Made by a program: the position numbers and the translations under genes. DNA of 64,000 bases from the NCBI RefSeq assembly GCF_005503445.1, contig NZ_SCOH01000026.1, positions 1 to 64,000 on the forward strand. The letters run 5' to 3'. This document shows positions 26,866 through 36,042 of the stretch, one piece after another (position 1 is the first letter of the stretch; each line of letters opens with the position of its first letter). The notes under the pieces were generated by a model. It saw only the letters and a program-made list of their open reading frames with translations, was not told the DNA's origin and did no database searches. Origin of the DNA: Chitinivorax sp. B. GTDB taxonomy: Bacteria; Pseudomonadota; Gammaproteobacteria; Burkholderiales; SCOH01.

Positions 26866-28815
26866 ATGCGTTTCATTCAGCAACACCTGAACAAGTTGTC
26901 GTTATCCCACACTTTTGTACTGGTCGGGGCCGTCATCCTGCTGGCAATGTCTTACATTTCCACATCTTTATATAAAACCTCACAAACCAATATTGAATTT
27001 TCTGCTCTGGAACGGGTTGGCACTCGCTACATTGAACCGATTCCCAGACTATTGACGCAATTTGCGGCCTATCGACACGCTGCTCAGCCCGATCTGGGTA
27101 ATACCATCAATCAAGGCCTGACGGCCCTTCAGACCCATCAGCAGCAAGCTGGCAAACAGTTGAACACAGATGGTACCTGGCAATCACTCAAGGAAAGCTG
27201 GCCGACCAAGGGCCAGTCCGAAGAACCCACTACGCATACGATGGCATTGATGGGTGCGGCTTGTGACAACTCCAATCTCACATTGGACCCGGACATCGAC
27301 AGCTATTACCTGATGGATAATGTCTGCGCCAGGTTACCCACGATGATCACCTTGCTCGGCGAACAGTACCGACTGGCCAGTATCGCGTTGACTACCAAGC
27401 AATTGGACGCAACGGCAAAAACCCGCTTGATCGAGCTGAAACCGCTGCTGCGCAACGCGCAGGATGCCATGCAGACCAACTTCAGCAAGGTATTTGCCTA
27501 TAACAAGGATCTGGCAACCGTCTTTGGTGATACGACCTCGACGCTTGCACAGCGTCAGAACCAGTTCAGTGAACTGATCCAGGTTTCTGTTCTAGGGGAG
27601 CAACTGGATGCGGCACCTGCCAACCTGCAACGTGACTTCGAGCAATTGCAATCGCTAACCCTGCAGCTGACAGAGACAACGCTCAAGCAACTGGATGCCC
27701 TATTGCTTACCCGCATCCAACGCCTGCAAACTGACAGGAACATCCACGTTGGCATTGCAGTACTGGCAATTGTTGTCACTCTGGTGCTGTTTGTAGCGAT
27801 GTATCGATCGCTGATTGCTCAGCTTGGCGGCGAGCCACGCTATGCAGCACAGATCGTAAGTGATATCACAGCCGGACGGCTGGATACGCCCATCGACCTT
27901 AGGCCTGATGATCAGTCCAGCTTGCTGGCCAGTATGACCATCATGCAAAAGCGGTTACGCGATTTTGTCGACCAAACCCTGGCAGCTTGCGACCAATTGG
28001 CACAGTCGGCCGATCAATTAGCCAGTACTACCCACAGTATTTCTGCGGCGTCGCATACCCAATCGGAAGCAGCCGGCTCGGTAGCCGCAGCCACCGAACA
28101 GCTGGTCACCAGTATTGCACACAGTGCGGAATATGCCGATCAGGCCCAAACCTTGAGTAAGGATGCGGTCAATGCCACCGATACAGGCAACGAGGTGATT
28201 GGCAATGCGGTTCGCACCATGCATACCATTTCCTCGGTAGTCAACGATGCAAATGCTGCCATTCAACAACTGACCTCGCAATCCGAGGAAATTGGTAAGG
28301 TAGTGGCGGTCATCCGCGAAGTGGCCGATCAGACCAACCTGCTGGCCTTGAACGCTTCCATTGAAGCAGCCCGTGCAGGCGAAATGGGTCGGGGCTTCGC
28401 GGTCGTGGCCGATGAGGTCCGAAAGCTGGCGGAACGGACAACCGTTGCCACAGCTGAAATCAACCGCATGGTCGGCAATATCCAGCGTGGGACACGAGAA
28501 GTATCTGCCAGCATGGAACGAGAAGTCTCCGAGGTCAATCTGGGCGTAGCCCATGCCGGTAAGGCAGGGGATGCCATTGTTTCAATCCGGGATATGTCTG
28601 GCCAGTCAGCCCGGGTGATTTGCGAGATTGCAGATGCGCTACGGGAGCAACAGGCCGCAAGTACAGCGGTCGCCAAGCACATTGAGAAAATTGCCAATAT
28701 GGCCGAAGAGAATTCGACTGCGGTTCAACGCTCAGTCTCAGCCACTAGTGATCTCAATCAATTGGCGCAACGGCTGCGGCAAACTGTCTCGTTTTTCAAG
28801 ATTCGGCTGCCCTGA
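26866..28815 (+). CDS. Methyl-accepting chemotaxis protein
   Basis: A 649-residue inner-membrane chemoreceptor. TM1 (SHTFVLVGAVILLAMSYIST) and TM2 (IHVGIAVLAIVVTLVLFVAM) enclose a periplasmic helical sensor of about 270 residues. A HAMP region (GGEPRYAAQIVSDITAGRLD) and a long signalling coiled coil follow. The hairpin tip EVADQTNLLALNASIEAARA and GRGFAVVADEVRKLAERT is the CheA/CheW contact and is intact. There is no C-terminal pentapeptide for CheR tethering. ATG 26866 has a GAGGAG ribosome site 5 bases upstream. The ligand is unknown; no chemotaxis genes lie nearby. Confidence 0.94.
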   Translation: MRFIQQHLNKLSLSHTFVLVGAVILLAMSYISTSLYKTSQTNIEFSALERVGTRYIEPIPRLLTQFAAYRHAAQPDLGNTINQGLTALQTHQQQAGKQLNTDGTWQSLKESWPTKGQSEEPTTHTMALMGAACDNSNLTLDPDIDSYYLMDNVCARLPTMITLLGEQYRLASIALTTKQLDATAKTRLIELKPLLRNAQDAMQTNFSKVFAYNKDLATVFGDTTSTLAQRQNQFSELIQVSVLGEQLDAAPANLQRDFEQLQSLTLQLTETTLKQLDALLLTRIQRLQTDRNIHVGIAVLAIVVTLVLFVAMYRSLIAQLGGEPRYAAQIVSDITAGRLDTPIDLRPDDQSSLLASMTIMQKRLRDFVDQTLAACDQLAQSADQLASTTHSISAASHTQSEAAGSVAAATEQLVTSIAHSAEYADQAQTLSKDAVNATDTGNEVIGNAVRTMHTISSVVNDANAAIQQLTSQSEEIGKVVAVIREVADQTNLLALNASIEAARAGEMGRGFAVVADEVRKLAERTTVATAEINRMVGNIQRGTREVSASMEREVSEVNLGVAHAGKAGDAIVSIRDMSGQSARVICEIADALREQQAASTAVAKHIEKIANMAEENSTAVQRSVSATSDLNQLAQRLRQTVSFFKIRLP

Positions 28816-28817
28816 CA

Positions 28818-28844
28818 AGAAAAAAGGCCGGCATGAAGCCGGCC
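28818..28844 (-). terminator. Hairpin terminator between MCP and glycine-zipper gene
   Basis: GGCCGGC and GCCGGCC form a 7-bp GC stem with a 5-base loop. The T-run (six T) follows it only on the minus strand, so it best serves the minus-strand gene at 29013-29468. It lies 10 bases past the MCP stop and could also slow transcription from that side. Confidence 0.6.
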
Positions 28845-29012
28845 ACAAATGGGAGGAAGCAACCGGCGCTGAGTCCACGATACACCGACCATTGATCGAT
28901 ATGCCGCAGAGGGAGACAGAGAGAAGCGCCGGGTCCGTTTGGCAATCACATTGCTGCGGACTAGCAATGCTATCAACCCAGGCGGACAAGCCTGTTTACT
29001 GAATCAACCCGA

Positions 29013-29468
29013 TCAGTCGTCCCAATCGTGCCGATGATGTTTCCAGTGACCGTGACCATTGCCATGATGATGTCTATGGCGACCATGCCCCCAGTGGCGG
29101 TACGGTCTGCCTCGATCATCCACCACCCAGACATGGCGTGGTCGTTCCGGTACCACGACAATGCGCTCGCGAGGTTCCGGATAGTAGTAACGAACAGGGC
29201 GATCCACATAGATGATCTCTCGCTCACGCACGACTTCACGTCGTCGTGTTTCGCGTGAACCAATTGCAGCACCCGTTGCGCCACCAATGGCCGCACCTAC
29301 GATGGCGCCGTGGCGTCCATCGACCCGATCGCCAATGGCTGCGCCCAACGCTCCGCCTACAGTCGCACCAATGACGGCACGTTCGTCGAATCGGTCAGCG
29401 TGTGCTTGGGGTGTACCCAGCGCCAAGATCAAGCCCAAGCCGACCAGGCTGAATTTGATGATGTGCAT
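29013..29468 (-). CDS. Exported glycine-zipper protein
   Basis: A 151-residue envelope protein. ATG 29468 gives a signal peptide (LVGLGLILALGTPQAHA); frames extending further upstream have no signal and are rejected. Two glycine-zipper helices follow (GATVGGALGAAIGDRVDGRH and GAIVGAAIGGATGAAIGS), able to insert into membranes. An Arg/Glu/Tyr-rich stretch and a His-rich tail (RHRHHHGNGHGHWKHHRHDW) follow; the latter suggests metal binding. It resembles the 17-kDa surface antigen/YMGG group in its zipper only. It is a monocistronic gene with its own ribosome site (GGGGGAAC). Confidence 0.75.
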   Translation of the reverse strand: MHIIKFSLVGLGLILALGTPQAHADRFDERAVIGATVGGALGAAIGDRVDGRHGAIVGAAIGGATGAAIGSRETRRREVVREREIIYVDRPVRYYYPEPRERIVVVPERPRHVWVVDDRGRPYRHWGHGRHRHHHGNGHGHWKHHRHDWDD

Positions 29469-29739
29469 GATGTTCCCCCTTGGCAGGGCTACCCATGAAA
29501 GGTAGCGTGACTTGGTGAGTTGACCTTGCTGGCAGACTGTCCGATGACGATCCGCACACAAAGTGCTGCTGTTGAGGCGGAGTATGGCGCCTGCATACTG
29601 AACCAAAGCTGAATCGTGTAGCTGGGCACTGCAACGACAGTTGTAACAATACGTAAACATGCATGGATCTTGTCTGGCATGGCTGATTCGAACCTTGCAG
29701 AAATCGAATAAAATTGCAGCTTCAATCTGGATCTCCATC

Positions 29740-30432
29740 ATGCAATCCCTATCCCGACCCGTTACCAGCAATCAATCCGGCCCGCATGACAAGCTGGCTG
29801 ACCTTGTCAACCGACACGTGACTAGTCGTTTTCTCAAACCCATCACTGATTACAATCGCCGAGCATTCGAAGACAGTCTGCAAGGTTGGGACCGTCAGAT
29901 GCCTTTGATACTGGATGCCGGTTGTGGTGTTGGTTGGTCAACCATTCAGTTGGCGCGCGCCTTTCCGGATCATTGGGTGATCGGTGTGGATCAGTCGGAA
30001 GACCGTATCACACGGCAGAAGACAATCATGGGGGAGGTACTACCGGACAATTTTGTTTGCGTTCGAGCCGATCTGGTGGATTTCTGGCGGCTCTGGTTCG
30101 ATGCACAACTACCGTTGGCAAGGCATTATCTGCTTTACCAGAATCCCTGGCCCAAAGCAGAACATGTGGGCCGGCGCTGGCATGGTCACCCAATATGGCC
30201 AACGCTACTAGGTTTGGGTGGCATCCTGGAGTGCCGCAGCAACTGGCGAATTTACGTTGAAGAGCTGGCATTGGCCGTCAACATGTTGACGGGTCGGCAG
30301 GCTGCCATTGAGTCATGGCAGCCCACCCAGTTTCTGACTCCGTTCGAGCGGAAGTATCACCTGTCCGGGCAAATGTTATGGCGTTATGTAGTGACGCTAG
30401 AGGGACGTCAGGATTTGCACCGCATTGGATGA
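29740..30432 (+). CDS. TrmB-like SAM-dependent methyltransferase
   Basis: A 230-residue class I methyltransferase. The SAM-binding motif is PLILDAGCGVGWSTIQLARA followed by GVDQSEDRI. The later motif LLYQNPWPKAEHVGRRWHGH matches the TrmB signature, where PxPWPKxxHxxRR contacts tRNA, and CRSNWRIYVEE follows as in TrmB. The enzyme would make m7G46 in tRNA, but the protein diverges from canonical TrmB elsewhere, so it may be a paralogue. ATG 29740 is taken as start; an in-frame ATG at 29659 adds residues without family resemblance. Divergent from the glycine-zipper gene. Confidence 0.75.
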   Translation: MQSLSRPVTSNQSGPHDKLADLVNRHVTSRFLKPITDYNRRAFEDSLQGWDRQMPLILDAGCGVGWSTIQLARAFPDHWVIGVDQSEDRITRQKTIMGEVLPDNFVCVRADLVDFWRLWFDAQLPLARHYLLYQNPWPKAEHVGRRWHGHPIWPTLLGLGGILECRSNWRIYVEELALAVNMLTGRQAAIESWQPTQFLTPFERKYHLSGQMLWRYVVTLEGRQDLHRIG

Positions 30433-30450
30433 CAATCACGTCAATGTGAC

Positions 30451-30717
30451 TCAGTCCTCTTTGACCAATTGGAATTGCTCACCACCCGCGGCCAGATCCA
30501 GCACCATCTCGACGCCTTCTGCATCATCACAGTCGACTACCAGCGATTCGTTACCCTGTGTCGCCGAAATGGGCAGCTGGATGGCAAAACCACTATCCAG
30601 AATAATCTGCAACAGCATGCCAGTGGACAATAAACCTGCCGTCACTTTGCCAGTCATGATGACCGATCGACCATCTTCATGTGCCAAGGCATGCGTGCAT
30701 TGAAAAGACCCGGCCAT
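30451..30717 (-). CDS. Small protein resembling an EF-Tu domain-2 beta barrel
   Basis: An 88-residue protein. The segment GRSVIMTGKVTAGLLSTGML resembles the domain-2 strand pattern of translational GTPases (GR-V-TGKV-G-L--GM), and the rest is beta-rich and acidic (VVDCDDAEGVEMVLDLAAG). There is no GTPase domain. ATG 30717 has a GAGGTG ribosome site, and the gene lies 15 bases downstream of the ribbon-helix-helix-like gene, so the two form a small operon. Function unknown; the EF-Tu similarity is a visual pattern only. Confidence 0.55.
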   Translation of the reverse strand: MAGSFQCTHALAHEDGRSVIMTGKVTAGLLSTGMLLQIILDSGFAIQLPISATQGNESLVVDCDDAEGVEMVLDLAAGGEQFQLVKED

Positions 30718-30732
30718 CGTGTCTATTACACC

Positions 30733-30999
30733 TCAGTCGAATTGCTTTGCCAGCAGTGCTGCCACCAGATCACCGATTGGCACATTACGTTCCGTGGCCA
30801 TTGCCTGTAACTTTTTCACCAGATCGCCGGGCAGCTTCACGGCAAAGGGCACCAAGCCGGCTGCCTGATCCAGTCGCCGTTGCTCGCGGCGATCAGGGAT
30901 GGCTGCAGAATCTGCACCAAAGCGGCTGGGGGCCGTACTCTTGGCCAGCTTGTCATTGATCTTCAAACCACGATTCTTTTCCAGATCAGTACGTTTCAT
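30733..30999 (-). CDS. Small ribbon-helix-helix-like protein
   Basis: An 88-residue basic protein. The N-terminal half is charged and probably flexible. The C-terminal part, VPFAVKLPGDLVKKLQAMAT followed by VPIGDLVAALLAKQ, has the strand-helix-helix layout of RHH DNA-binding proteins. This could be a regulator or antitoxin-like protein, but the downstream partner does not look like a toxin. The start at ATG 30999 is the only reasonable one. Function unknown. Confidence 0.6.
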   Translation of the reverse strand: MKRTDLEKNRGLKINDKLAKSTAPSRFGADSAAIPDRREQRRLDQAAGLVPFAVKLPGDLVKKLQAMATERNVPIGDLVAALLAKQFD

Positions 31000-31233
31000 C
31001 GCTCAAATACTTTCGTCAACAAAATTGACCGCGATTGTACGCGCTTGTCTGCCAGTTCCAAACTGGAATACTGACCCACCACCCCCGCCAATAACACCCT
31101 GAATACATATTGCCTTCAAGGTATGGGCTATGTTTAAACCTAGTCTTCAACCCGCCTCCGTGAAACTTGGAAGACAGCTTGCCATGCGAGCTCAACAATA
31201 AAGCAATTCGATCGCACCGTTGGAGCCTTACTG

Positions 31234-33162
31234 ATGTTTGTGCCCAGTATGTTGACCGTTACCATCATCACTTTAAGTGTACTTTTGGCTTATCTTGGCC
31301 GAAGGGCATTGGTGAGGCGTCGCACCAATCAATCACTTGACGGTCCAACAAGACTCAGAATCAGTACTGAGGCCAGAATGCAAGCAATCGTCCAGACTGC
31401 GGTGGATGCCATCGTGACGATGGACGAACAAGGTTGCATCATGGATTTCAATCCGGGTGCCGAACGGATGTTCGGATACCGTGCGCAGGAGGTAATTGGT
31501 CGCGACGTTTCCTGTCTGATGCCAGAACCTGAAACTAGTCATCATCCGGAATATGTCAAGCGGTATTTGCGTGGCGCGCCCCCCGCCATTATTGGAAAAG
31601 GGCGAAATGTCACGGCGAAGCGCAGCAATGGGGAATGCTTCCCAGCCCATCTATCAATCGGCGAAGCCTCGCTTGAACATGGTCGCCTGTTCATTGGCAT
31701 CATGCGGGATATGACGCAGCATTGGCAACTGGAGCAGGAGCTGTTGCAGCACCGGGATCATTTGCAGTCATTGGTAACCGATCGTACTCAAGAGCTGGCC
31801 ACCGCCAATGCCAACTTGAAAGCTGAAGTAGCGGAGCGTCAGCACAGAGAACAGTTGATACAGAATTACGCGGAACGGATACAGGATCTGTACAACCATG
31901 CACCTTGCGGCTATCACTCACTGGCGGCGGATGGCACGATCATCAAGATCAATGATACCGAATTGCAATGGCTGGGTTATTCCCGACTGGAAGTTGAAGG
32001 AAGAATGAATTTTCTCGACCTGTTGCAACCTGACTGCGCCACCAATTTCCAGACCAGTTTTTCCCAACTCAAGCAACAAGGCCAAATCACCGATATCGAA
32101 TTCAACCTGAAATGCAAAGACGGGGCGTCACTACCAGCGCTGGTCCGTGCCAGCAGTGTACGTGACCATGACGGTGAGTTCGTCTATTCCCGGACAACGG
32201 TATTCGATATACGCCAACGCAAGCATTTCGAAAACATCCTGTTTGAAGAAAAAGAGCGGCTACAGGTTATTTTGCAAGCAATTACCGATGGCGTCATCTA
32301 CACCAATGAAGCCCATATCATTCAATTCGTCAATCGGTCGGCAGAAGCCTTAATCGACCTTGCGGCAACCGAAATGGTCAATCAACCATTGCCGGCTATC
32401 CTGACATTGTTGGATGACACCACGCAGCAACGGCTGGATGTAATAGCACAGCTTCCAGTCGATCCGACCTGCCAGCCTGCCCGAGCCAAGCCAGCCTTGT
32501 TGAAGAAACGCGTTGGACAACTGATCGCCATCGATTTCACAAGCGAACTCACACGTAAGGCCAGCGGTACCTCAGGTGGCATAGTCATCGTGCTGCATGA
32601 TGCAACGGAAGAGCGGAAACGCACCAAACAGTTGTCCTTTGAAGCCTCGCACGATGCATTGACAGGTTTGCCGAATCGATCCCTGTTCAATCACCTGCTG
32701 CGGCACCAGATAGAACACGCGCAGCGCCACCATGAGACCTTCGGCCTGCTGTTCCTGGATCTGGATGGTTTCAAGCCCGTGAACGACACGTTGGGCCATC
32801 ATGCCGGGGATATCCTGCTATGCATGGTGGCTAGCCGTCTCAGCCAATGTGTTCGAAGTGAAGATGCGGTGGCACGTTACAGCGGCGATGAATTCACCGT
32901 GATTCTCAACAGTGATAACGCCCAACAGGATTGCGCATTTGTCGCCGAACGGATACTGAAAGCACTGAATGAGCGGTTCCAGATTGACGACAAGGACACC
33001 CATATCAGCGCCAGTATTGGCATCAGCCTGTTTCCAGTCGATGCCATTACCATCGAGACACTGATAGAGATGGCAGATCAAGCAATGTACCGCGCGAAAA
33101 AAATGGGGGGCAATCAGTATGTTTTCAGCGCTGCCAACGCGAATTCAAAAGTACTGTCATGA
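31234..33162 (+). CDS. PAS-domain diguanylate cyclase
   Basis: A 642-residue signalling protein likely making cyclic di-GMP. One N-terminal membrane segment (LTVTIITLSVLLAYLG) is followed by a PAS domain (VDAIVTMDEQGCIMDFNPGA, FGYRAQEVIGRDVSCLM), a coiled coil, a second PAS (DLYNHAPCGYHSLAADGTII, with a PAC region) and a third (LQAITDGVIYTNEAHIIQFV). The GGDEF domain has HDALTGLPNRSLFNHLL and the active loop RYSGDEF, a Ser variant of the GGDEF signature also found in active enzymes. RSED five residues before it matches the inhibitory RxxD site. The first PAS resembles FixL-type oxygen sensors, but no haem ligand is proven. It is a single gene. Confidence 0.88.
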   Translation: MFVPSMLTVTIITLSVLLAYLGRRALVRRRTNQSLDGPTRLRISTEARMQAIVQTAVDAIVTMDEQGCIMDFNPGAERMFGYRAQEVIGRDVSCLMPEPETSHHPEYVKRYLRGAPPAIIGKGRNVTAKRSNGECFPAHLSIGEASLEHGRLFIGIMRDMTQHWQLEQELLQHRDHLQSLVTDRTQELATANANLKAEVAERQHREQLIQNYAERIQDLYNHAPCGYHSLAADGTIIKINDTELQWLGYSRLEVEGRMNFLDLLQPDCATNFQTSFSQLKQQGQITDIEFNLKCKDGASLPALVRASSVRDHDGEFVYSRTTVFDIRQRKHFENILFEEKERLQVILQAITDGVIYTNEAHIIQFVNRSAEALIDLAATEMVNQPLPAILTLLDDTTQQRLDVIAQLPVDPTCQPARAKPALLKKRVGQLIAIDFTSELTRKASGTSGGIVIVLHDATEERKRTKQLSFEASHDALTGLPNRSLFNHLLRHQIEHAQRHHETFGLLFLDLDGFKPVNDTLGHHAGDILLCMVASRLSQCVRSEDAVARYSGDEFTVILNSDNAQQDCAFVAERILKALNERFQIDDKDTHISASIGISLFPVDAITIETLIEMADQAMYRAKKMGGNQYVFSAANANSKVLS

Positions 33163-33191
33163 CCGGGTTTGTCTATGTAACCAATCTTGCC

Positions 33192-33764
33192 TCAGCGAAC
33201 AGATGGTCGGAACGAATCACCCAGTCCTTGCAATGGCCCAAGTGGGTTAGTCTGCTCCTCGTGGCGGCGAATCGTCGGTGTTCCGCCACTGTCCTTGTAC
33301 ACTACCTTCCCATCGACCATAACGATCATGCCGGTGAAGTGCCAACCTTGCACATCGACCTTGCGCTTGAAGCCCAGGAAATCCACCGCGAAATTTCCCA
33401 CCCGTTTGCGATCTTCACGCAGAAAGTCCACCTTGTAAGCAACACAGCGCTGTTTCGCCATCAGACAATCCCGTACCCCCGCATCCAATTGGCCAGATTC
33501 AGATACCCCCAATGGCACAAATCGAGCAATCACATCAGCATAGCCAACCACGGTAATATTGGGCTCGGCTTCCGGGTGCAGACCCATTTGCTTCAGTTCC
33601 GCAATCTCGGTGACATAGGGGGTGATGGCTGCGAACTGCTCGGATAGCTGTTCATATGTCTGCCATCTGACCTTCGGGTCGGCCTCCCAAGAGGGCAACA
33701 TACTGGCGCAACCAGATAACAATCCGCCAAATAATCCAAAGATGGAAATAAGTTTGAGACGCAT
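33192..33764 (-). CDS. Outer-membrane-type lipoprotein, unknown function
   Basis: A 190-residue lipoprotein. Starting at ATG 33764, the signal peptide ends in a lipobox (IFGLFGGLLSGCASM), giving Cys at about residue 17. The mature part is mixed alpha/beta with YVTEIAELKQMGLHPEAEPN, FAVDFLGFKRKVDVQGWHFT and MIVMVDGKVVYKDSGG. I do not recognise a family. It is convergent with the GGDEF gene, with 29 bases between, and follows the beta-CASP gene by 63 bases in the same direction, so it could be the last gene of the formate-region transcript. Confidence 0.7.
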   Translation of the reverse strand: MRLKLISIFGLFGGLLSGCASMLPSWEADPKVRWQTYEQLSEQFAAITPYVTEIAELKQMGLHPEAEPNITVVGYADVIARFVPLGVSESGQLDAGVRDCLMAKQRCVAYKVDFLREDRKRVGNFAVDFLGFKRKVDVQGWHFTGMIVMVDGKVVYKDSGGTPTIRRHEEQTNPLGPLQGLGDSFRPSVR

Positions 33765-33827
33765 GCTTGCATCCAAAATAAGGCGTTGACCTGGCATGCC
33801 TGAATACCTTGCCCATTGCCGAATGGA

Positions 33828-35189
33828 TCACTGTAATTCAATGGTCTGCAGATAATCAGGCACCAGACAACGCCAATGCTTCTGTTCCTCGATATGGTGT
33901 CGTAATGCATCAGCCGCAACAGGCTCGCCATGCGTGATGAATACGGTATTCGGCGGTCGGACAAAACTGCCCAACCAGTCCATGATTTCAGTGTAGTCCG
34001 CATGGGCGGACAAGTTGGAAAGCAGTTCAACGTCTGCCTTGATCGAAACATACTCGCCATGAATCTTGACGCTTTCCGCTCCACCCAACATTGCCGCGCC
34101 ACGTGTGCCTGCTGCCTGAAAACCACAAAACAGGATGGTATTACGATGATCAGGTGCGAACGATTTGATGTGATGCACGACACGCCCCCCAGTCGCCATA
34201 CCACTACCCGCCAGAATCACCATGGGCCCGCTCTGCGCCGTCAGTTGTTTGGATTCGTCCACGTTGGTGACCACACGTGCCGTCTTGCACATCGCTTCAC
34301 ATTGCCCCCGCGTCAGTCGATGCTCACCTGGATGTTGCTGAAAGATACGTGTCGCCTCTGCAGCCATCGGGCTATCCAAATAGACTGGAAGGTAGGGAAT
34401 AGTCTGGCTGATCCTGAGTTGGTGGAGATAGTAAAGAATGGCCTGTGCGCGCCCTACTGAAAATACCGGGATGATCACTGCGCCGCCGCGTGCGGCCGTA
34501 CGGCGGATAACCTCCGCCAGCTTGATAGTCGGGTCGGCGGGATCGTGCCGACGATCACCATAGGTGGACTCCAATACCAGATAATCGGCTTGGTCGACAC
34601 GACGTGGCGCAATCATGACCTGGTCACGCATTCGTCCCAGATCTCCCGAAAACAGCAATATCTTGCCAGCATGAGACAATCGCACCATGGATGCGCCCAA
34701 TATATGGCCCGCCGGTATCAACCGGAATGTCAAATCCTCACCTAGTTCGATATCCTGATCATAGGCATGCGACACCAGCATCGACAGTGCCTGTTCAGCA
34801 TCCTCCCGGGTATACAAGGGCAGCGCTGGTTCGTGTTTGGAGAAATGATGCCGATTGGCATACTCCGCTTCGGCTTCCTGTAAATGTGCCGCATCGCGCA
34901 ACAGGATTCCACACAGGTCGCGTGTGGCATGGCTGCAATGTACCTTGCCAGTGAATCCCTGTTTGACCAACAGCGGTAAGTAGCCACTATGGTCGATGTG
35001 GGCATGAGTCAGCACCACTGAATCAATACTGGCCGCATCAACTGGCAGTGGCGCCCAATTGCGCAAACGCAGGTATTTCAGGCCCTGAAATAAACCACAA
35101 TCTACCAGTACGCGCTGTGTCTCAGTCCTCACCAAATACTTGGAGCCGGTGACCGTACCGGTGGCCCCGAGGAAAGTCAGCTGCATCAT
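33828..35189 (-). CDS. MBL-fold beta-CASP exonuclease-like protein
   Basis: A 453-residue metallo-beta-lactamase fold protein of the CPSF/RNA-processing group. Metal ligands are seen in THAHIDHSGYLPLL, the region VLESTYGDRRHDPAD and LSAHADYTEIMDW, with ITHGEP at the end. The beta-CASP and RMMBL regions are present (GSGMATGGRVVHHIKSF). Close relatives cleave or trim RNA, but substrates in proteobacteria are mostly untested. The gene follows focA by 37 bases, so it is probably co-transcribed with the formate genes, although no functional link is known. Confidence 0.88.
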   Translation of the reverse strand: MMQLTFLGATGTVTGSKYLVRTETQRVLVDCGLFQGLKYLRLRNWAPLPVDAASIDSVVLTHAHIDHSGYLPLLVKQGFTGKVHCSHATRDLCGILLRDAAHLQEAEAEYANRHHFSKHEPALPLYTREDAEQALSMLVSHAYDQDIELGEDLTFRLIPAGHILGASMVRLSHAGKILLFSGDLGRMRDQVMIAPRRVDQADYLVLESTYGDRRHDPADPTIKLAEVIRRTAARGGAVIIPVFSVGRAQAILYYLHQLRISQTIPYLPVYLDSPMAAEATRIFQQHPGEHRLTRGQCEAMCKTARVVTNVDESKQLTAQSGPMVILAGSGMATGGRVVHHIKSFAPDHRNTILFCGFQAAGTRGAAMLGGAESVKIHGEYVSIKADVELLSNLSAHADYTEIMDWLGSFVRPPNTVFITHGEPVAADALRHHIEEQKHWRCLVPDYLQTIELQ

Positions 35190-35226
35190 GAGGATGGGCT
35201 CCTTTGGACAAAGGCAGTATCAACCA

Positions 35227-36039
35227 TCAGCCACGCCGATAGATCAGATGATAGACCAAGGCCACCAGCACGCTGCCACCCACGAGATTGCCGGCGATAA
35301 CGGGTCCGAGATTAGCAAACAGGCCACCCCAACTGAGCGCATCAAGGTAGGGTATACCGGGTGGCATCGCAGCTTTCAAAAACATCGCCTGCGGGATCAG
35401 GTACATGTTGGCAACGCTGTGTTCGAACCCTGCTGCCACAAATGCCGAAACGGGAAACACTACCGCCACCAGCTTGTCGATCACACTCCGACCGGCCATT
35501 GCCATCCACACGGCCATGCATACCAGCACATTGCACAGCAAGCCTTTCCAGAACAATATCACAGCAGGAGTACTACACTTGGCAATGGCCAACTGGACCA
35601 CTTGCTCACCCACTGCACCACCGTTCAAGTTGGGATAGCCAGACAACCCGACCAACATTGCCAGCCCCACCGCACCGACAAAATTCGCGAGACACACCAC
35701 CAGCCAGTTGCGCACCAGCTCCCATGTGGTAATACGCCGATCTGCCCATGCCATCGCCAGCAGATTGTTACCGGTAAACAATTCAGCACCGGCTACCACC
35801 ACCAACAGCAAACCCAACGAGAACACCACGCCACCCAGAAGGCGGCTGCTGGCAAACCCCAAAGACTGGTCGCTGATCACCAGTACAAAATACATGGCAC
35901 CCAACCCGATGAACGCCCCGGCCAATACACCCAACAACGCCATCTGCAATAGTGGCAGCCTGGCTTTAGTAACACCGACATTCTCGATGCGCTCAGCGAT
36001 TTCCCGTGGTGAAAAGACATCAAACCCGTAAATTGCCAC
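35227..36039 (-). CDS. focA: Formate/nitrite channel (FocA/NirC family)
   Basis: A 270-residue inner-membrane protein with six hydrophobic segments. Family signatures include GLGAMYFVLVISDQSLGFAS, AGAELFTGNNLLAMAWADRR and GFEHSVANMYLIPQAMFLKA. It forms a pentameric channel for formate or nitrite. Placement 3 bases after the formate dehydrogenase alpha gene, in the same direction, supports formate import to feed the enzyme rather than nitrite transport. The substrate call is by context. Confidence 0.88.
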   Translation of the reverse strand: MAIYGFDVFSPREIAERIENVGVTKARLPLLQMALLGVLAGAFIGLGAMYFVLVISDQSLGFASSRLLGGVVFSLGLLLVVVAGAELFTGNNLLAMAWADRRITTWELVRNWLVVCLANFVGAVGLAMLVGLSGYPNLNGGAVGEQVVQLAIAKCSTPAVILFWKGLLCNVLVCMAVWMAMAGRSVIDKLVAVVFPVSAFVAAGFEHSVANMYLIPQAMFLKAAMPPGIPYLDALSWGGLFANLGPVIAGNLVGGSVLVALVYHLIYRRG

Positions 36040-36042
36040 CGT

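Noticed and set aside
35140..35952. Open frame of 270 codons on the plus strand, rich in His and Gln
   Set aside because: It is antisense to focA; the composition is an effect of the opposite strand's membrane codons.
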